Assembly (NCBI GenBank): GCA_002633005.1
Contig: NMRA01000242.1
Location: 346,868 to 410,867, forward strand
Source of the DNA: Phoronis australis
Taxonomy: Eukaryota > Phoronida > Phoronidae
Direction: 5' to 3'
Length of the DNA: 64,000 nt
Shown here piece after piece: positions 58,824 to 64,000 of the stretch. The notes below the pieces were generated by a model, which searched no databases, was not told the origin of the DNA, and saw only the letters and a program-made list of their open reading frames with translations. The position numbers and the translations under genes were made by a program. Each line of letters begins with the position of its first letter. Position 1 is the first letter of the stretch.

Positions 58824-59484
58824 GTTTTCTTAGTAGTGAGTGACGTTAGTCGTGATCGAGGAACAGATAAACTCAAGCGCCTGCGGTCATGAGAGTACAG
58901 AGCCTGAAGCGAAGGAGGGAATCAGAAAATACTAATATTAATTGGCTACAATTTTGGAGTCGGATTGCAAAGAATATCCAAAGTCTCACCTGTACATATT
59001 GATGCTGTTACATAAGTTGTTTGTGTTGCACTCTAACGCGATTTCATGATTTACTTGTTTATTTTTCAACACCACAAAACTACTTACCTCTTTTATTGCA
59101 ATGTTGTCTCCGTAAGCAGGAGAACATTGGATTTACACTGCGCCCTCTAAAGAATGCTATCTTGCTGTGCGTGAACTTGGAATCCAAGAGTGCATGCGTA
59201 TTTATGCGTGACCTTGGAATACACGAGGAAACTTGACAAGTTCACTAATATAATCAAGTTCACGTTGATAAGAAATTACACTGCACTAAATCAAATTATT
59301 TCTAAATAAAATGTCACAAATTTTAACCAATCTTCAGTATTCAACTATTGGCGATCTTATTCACCAAACATGCTAACGTTGTGGCGGACTAAATAAAATT
59401 AAAAAATTAGTAAACTTTTATGTCATTTTATCGGACTTTTTGTTTCTCACAGGCGGACCTTTTTGCCCACCTCGCCAAATGGGG

Positions 59485-59497
59485 GGGGGGGGGGTAA
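59485..59497. repeat. Poly-G run
   Basis: Long uninterrupted G run; another lies at about 63323-63340. Length is likely unreliable. Confidence 0.8.
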
Positions 59498-59740
59498 AGA
59501 AGAAAGTGTGTGATCACGAGGCCAATAATTGCAAAAACTCTTTACACTGAAAAAAATTTACGTGATTGCCCAAATGAATATTCAATTACAAGCTCACGCA
59601 TACGCGATCATTGAAATTAAGCAAGTTCCGCAAAGCAATCTGACGCGTTGGGCCACAGTTATCGGTTGCATGAAACAGTCCCAAATAGGAACTCAACTAA
59701 GTTCCCTAAATTAACCTAATGTGTAATTGTGAGGTTATGA

Positions 59741-60285
59741 AAACACTGATTGTCCTCCATTATGATGTTTTAGTTTCATTACTAAGTCAATGTTTGGCTT
59801 TAATACTAATTGAGAGAGGACACTGATTGTCCTTCATTTTGATGTTTTAGTTTCATTACTAAGTCAATTTTTGGCTTTAATACTAATTGAGAGAGGACAC
59901 TGATTGTCCTTCATTATGATGTTTTAGTTTCATTACTAAGTCAATGTTTGGCTTTAATACTAATTGAGAGAGGACACTGATTGTCCTTCCTTATGCTGTT
60001 TTAGTTTCATTACTAAGTCAATGTTTGACTTTAATACTAACTGAGAGAGGACACTGATTGTCCTTCCTTTTGCTGTTTTAGTTTCATTACTAAGTCAATG
60101 TTTGGCTTTAATACTAATTGAGAGAGGACACTGATTGTCCTTCATTTTGCTGTTTTAGTTTCATTACTAAGTCAATGTTTGGCTTTAATACTAATTGAGA
60201 GAGGACACTGATTGTCCTTCATTATGATGTTTTAGTTTCATTACTAAGTCAATTTTTGGCTTTGATACTAACTGAGAGAGAACTC
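59741..60285. repeat. 77-bp minisatellite, 7 copies
   Basis: Unit with GAGAGAGGACACTGATTGTC and TTTCATTACTAAGTCAAT, few differences between copies. Confidence 0.95.
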
Positions 60286-60289
60286 GACA

Positions 60290-61185
60290 TTGATTTCTCA
60301 CTAATTATCGAAACTATAATGTTATAGAGATCTTTTCATGCAACGCCCATAAGTTAAGGACCAAGTCTGGTCTTATTTATTTCTCATTTAATTCAGAGCT
60401 CAGTTTTTAATTATATTATTAGAAAATGTCATTAGTCAAAGAGGAGCTCATAATAAAGATGAAATGATGATAGAAAAAGATTCCAATTGAGTAAACAATT
60501 AAAGACTCAGATAGGCAAAAGATTTATTGAACTTAGTCGAGTCTCTGTGTCGGTTTCATGCAACCCGGCACAGGTATAGCGAAACTTAGCTGGTGGCTAG
60601 CTGTGTGTATATATACAGTCACGTTATAAGTCCGTGGCATGACTGAATGCCACTAAATATGCTCCAACATATTAGGATCGGTACTTCAATCGCTATTTCA
60701 GTATTCGGAAGAAGAAAACATTGACAAAATTTTCACCATGACTAGGCAAGGTCAGAGACAAGACATGTTGTTTTCGCTTCAACTTGCAAGCTAAATACAT
60801 AACAATAAGCTGCAGTGCGCCCTCGGCCTGTTCGAAAATCGAATTCACTGAATTCTAACTAAATCTCAACAAAATCTAGGCAGGCGTAGTTCCTTGGGCG
60901 TAGTCGAAGTTGCGACAAGTTACTGCGTCAGTCCATTCACAAACAATTATAGCGACTAGACACAATGCACATTCAAGTGTGACAAAAAATCGACTAAACT
61001 GACAAATTATTCTGGAAAGAAATTTATCCAAATTTGGCTGAGTCTTGGAGACTTCCGCTGAAGTTGTCTAGTATATTTTGAAATCTTTTGATGCATGTAC
61101 CTTTAAATTGCAATATCGCAAAACCCCGACTTGCACAGATATTCTGCTGCATTAATCAGTTGGGAGTTGATCATGTGGTGTCATC
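60290..61185. other. No gene seen
   Basis: Unrecognised AT-rich sequence. Confidence 0.5.
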
Positions 61186-61188
61186 TCC

Positions 61189-61745
61189 TTAGAGGTTGAC
61201 TTGAAATGAACCGCCATTCTGATCTGTTCTTTGCCTTTCTGATACATTCTTGCAGCCATAGATTCGTCCAATACTTGATGTCGTCCAGCCACATTCTGCG
61301 TTGTCTACCTCTTGCTCTCGCCCCTTCTGTTTTTCCTTCCAGTATGTTCTTGCAGATGGTGTCATGCCTTTCAATGTGACCAAAGTATTTCAGTAATCTT
61401 GTTTGAATTGTATTTAGGTTTAATTTTGAGCAAGTTACAAACATCTTTGTTGGTCTTTCTTTCTGTCCAGCTGATTCTTGACATCCGTCTGAATGTCCAC
61501 ATTTCAAAGGCCTCTATTTTTTTCTCCATGTTTTTATTCATTGTCCATGTCTCAGATCAGTAAAGCAGTACAGAATGTATGTAGCATCTCACAAGTCTTA
61601 TTCTAAGAGTGAAAGAGATGTTATTTGATATAAGCACTCCTGCCATAGAGATGAACCTAGATTTTGCCATTCCGATGCGTGTCTTTATTAACCTTTGGAA
61701 AAATACACAATAGGTTTCCGACCTTACTATGGGGGGTGGCCACAA
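61189..61745 (-). pseudogene. LINE reverse-transcriptase C-terminal remnant
   Basis: Minus-strand translation reads in order RIGMAKSRF, RCYIHSVLLY, ETWTMNKNMEKKIEAFEMW, RRMSRISWTERKTNKDV, LLKYFGHIERHD and GRQRRMWLDDI, the typical C-terminal region of a non-LTR retrotransposon ORF2. It has an in-frame TGA at 61559-61557 (where GGA is usual, giving YGSETW) and a frameshift near 61435. The 5' part is missing, so it is a dead, truncated copy. Confidence 0.8.
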
Positions 61746-62277
61746 GCTTACTTTTCAGCCTTGATGTGCCCCTGTGCGCCCCTCACGCTTTGCTGTTTCG
61801 CCTTCCTAGCCGTTGACCATTACTGGTTCATCCGCCTTTTCAGCTGTCTTAGACTTCGTGTACTAGAGGCCAGACTTGCCTCACTCATAGATCCAGGATC
61901 AATGGGTTCACTCACGAAATTTAGCCGGTCACTCAAAACCGTTGCCCGGGGTGTGGCCACTGCCGTACAGAAGCAGTACGTGAGCTAGATGTAGAAGTGA
62001 TAACCAATTGGGTCCTGGCCATCTCCCAAAGGGAGGGTGGCTGCCAAAAGGTACTACCTCTCCTTCTACACTTTACCCCCCCAAAATTGGGAGATACATT
62101 AATAATATTTTTTCTATGACAACAGTGTGAAGATTCGATGGGATGTGTGTTGTGTAATGTCTGATTCTCATTTGAAAAAAATCTATCCCCCTACACACTT
62201 ATTATAACCTTGGACAAATAAAGTATTGCAACAAATGCTCAAATGGAGTAAAAATTTTCGATGCTTGCTTTCTGTAA

Positions 62278-62435
62278 ACAAGAGCTACGTGGAGCGTTGA
62301 AATGCATCCACGACTGCAATGTAATTACAGTACAGCCGATTTCATAAAGGTGGTTTAAAGTTAAACCTGCTTTAAAGTGGTCTTAGATCAGGTTTAAAGA
62401 TAACCAGCATTTCATAAAGGTGGTTTAACGTTTAG
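62278..62435 (+). repeat. Same-family fragment plus TTTCATAAAGGTGGTTTAA repeats
   Basis: A short ACAAGAGCTACGTGGAGCGT start (to about 62325), then two copies of ATTTCATAAAGGTGGTTTAA with related AAACCTG...CAGGTTT inverted words. Confidence 0.5.
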
Positions 62436-62453
62436 ACCATTGATCTAGTAAAA

Positions 62454-62645
62454 CTACAAGTCAACGTTGTCGTGCTCGTAAAAGATGACTGGTTGAGTAG
62501 CAACGGATTTGTGAAAAGCTGCCTTGCGAAAACTTTGACGTCTACTTTTCGAACAAATTAATTTTGATGCTTTGCTCCGATGATTAGTGACTGCTTTCGT
62601 GTAGACATTTTGTCTCAGTTGTTGCACTTTCGATTGAGTCGGCAT
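62454..62645 (-). CDS. Small basic open frame, unidentified
   Basis: 63 codons from ATG to TAG, Lys/Arg/Ser/Gln-rich (MPTQSKVQQLRQNVYTKAV start). It abuts a repeat with ATTTCATAAAGGTGGTTTAA motifs (62345-62435), so it may be a fragment of a DNA transposon accessory protein. No domain recognised; chance is possible. Confidence 0.2.
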   Translation of the reverse strand: MPTQSKVQQLRQNVYTKAVTNHRSKASKLICSKSRRQSFRKAAFHKSVATQPVIFYEHDNVDL

Positions 62646-62649
62646 TATT

Positions 62650-64000
62650 TTGGATTTTGTGTTTATCAGCGAAGTTTCACCGCTTTCTCGGGGGAGTGAA
62701 GTTACTGCAGGCGCAACTTGTTGTGTTTTGATTTATTATGTTTATGTATTTTCATTGCTCGTGTTGTATATTTGAAGTCCCCCACCTCAGTCTTGGACAC
62801 GACACGAGGTACTGGCATTTAAAAGCACTTTTCCCGCCAGTTCTATTCACTCGAATTCTTATCTGTGTGTAATGCATTGCATTCTTTCGTGTCCCTAGTT
62901 TTGGTATTTTCGCACCTTGTAGGCCTACTTTCACCGTATTTCTCTCTTCGTTTTTCATGTCGAGGGTTCTGGCGTTGTTCGCTGTGACCTTGAGATTGCA
63001 GTTCATAAATCAGTTAGTTTCTTGTTCCTACATTTTGGTTATAACTGCCCGCGTGGTGAAGACGTTCATGGTGCTGACTCACAAGAGTAGTCACGTGACA
63101 CTGTTTTGGCAAAATAACCGGATGTTTAGCATCTTCTGACAATTCATTGTGTAAATTTACAACCTGCAATCTGCTACCCCCACACGCTCATAACACACGT
63201 ACAATTACTCAAAAGTTTTGTTTTTCTACTTTTGTTAGTGGATCACTTCCTAAGTCAACAAACTTCATAGTTTGATGGTAAAAGCCGTATGTATCTTTGT
63301 CGGCGGACAACGACAGGGTGGCGGGGGGGGGGGGGGGGGATGGCTCCTCATATTTTTCAAAATCTTGGTTATAGTTCTTCAATTTACAAAAAACACACAC
63401 GAAAAGCCTGGGGCAAAATTCTAGGAGAAAATTTTGAATTCGTGGTACCGAGATTAAAGAAATCGAAGTAGAAAGTTGTCTATTCCCTATAATAATTATT
63501 ACATGTTGTGGAGACCTGCAGTAGATTTTCCCTCTACTCGCTAATTGTTCACTATTTTCAAATCCAGTAAATGTAATATATTAAGAATATAATAATAAAT
63601 GAAATGCATATCAAAAAAGACAAATCATTTAGATTTGCTTACTACGATGTTATTTAGGCGGTGCTGTTACGAAACAACATCGCTAAAACCAGAATCAACA
63701 AAATTGTATGAGCCACAAGCAGACGCGAACATGATTTAGACTGTGTGAAAGAGAACCTTTTGGATAAGTGTGTGCGATATGTGAAAAAAAAGAAAAGCAA
63801 TTTCCTTCATTCAGTTATGAAAATGAAGAACTCAAGACTCCGCCCCTGTCAGGCACATAGTACAGCAGAAATAATAAGCAATGAGGTGCAAAGAGGAATG
63901 CAATATCAGGTTTTTTTCTTTTTAATCACAACATTGTTTATTTCTTTTTAATTACAACATTGTTTTCACGAACTGTGAGCAAGCATTGCTGTAGTGTCCA
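62650..64000. other. No gene seen
   Basis: Short frames only, apart from a poly-G run near 63323; the last 100 bases carry two copies of a TTTCTTTTTAATTACAACATTG phrase, shown here in consensus form shortened from the repeat. Confidence 0.5.
63323..63340. repeat. Poly-G run
   Basis: Long uninterrupted G run inside otherwise unrecognised sequence. Confidence 0.8.

Overview
This is an animal (metazoan) genomic window: AT-rich, gene-poor, with intron-split coding sequence, C2H2 zinc fingers with vertebrate-style linkers, a THAP-domain transposon, LINE fragments, tRNA-derived repeats and many minisatellites. Frequent GGCCTA-type palindromes and the mix of TTAA-site elements suggest a marine invertebrate deuterostome (echinoderm, hemichordate or amphioxus grade). 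That placement is inference, not proof.

The sequence is a draft scaffold. Single N bases sit at 4687, 7890, 10750, 15034, 18024, 19350, 41956 and 52898, and one 753-base gap covers 44357-45109. At several single Ns the sequence after the N restarts about 0.6-2 kb back and repeats, with small differences, what came before it. The first copy ends exactly at the N. These look like unmerged allelic contig ends rather than biological tandem duplications, so true map distances in 3.5-20 kb are shorter than the coordinates imply.

Layout. 1-3.5 kb: no gene, one 44-bp minisatellite. 3.5-20.7 kb: the duplicated contig ends, plus transposons with TTAA target sites: 5494-7115 (present in one copy of the overlap, absent from the other), two THAP-carrying Kolobok-like elements (8024-9448 and 19814-20676) and a TIR element at 10785-12204. 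21.8-32 kb: three related TTAA-flanked elements, two of them inverted about a 2-kb spacer that holds an unexplained 214-codon open frame; then a TIR element at 28.0-28.9 kb and a 62-bp degenerate satellite. 32-41 kb: mostly unrecognised sequence, a dispersed repeat, a coding-looking minus-strand fragment at 35.7 kb and a 5'-truncated LINE at 39.6 kb. 41-43.4 kb: two candidate coding exons pointing away from each other. 44.3-45.2 kb: gap beside G/C homopolymers. 46.0-55.5 kb: the one well-supported gene. 55.5-64 kb: a TIR element, a 77-bp minisatellite, LINE debris and small repeats.

The main gene runs on the minus strand in seven coding exons whose splice phases agree throughout (1,1,1,0,1,1). 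They join into a 657-residue protein: a short N-terminal region, an AT-hook, nine C2H2 zinc fingers and an acidic Ser/Thr-rich C-terminal tail. It is probably a nuclear sequence-specific DNA-binding regulator; I do not recognise an ortholog. Its introns are filled with minisatellites, one of which abuts a splice donor.

I found no prokaryotic features, CRISPR arrays, rRNA or convincing intact tRNA genes.
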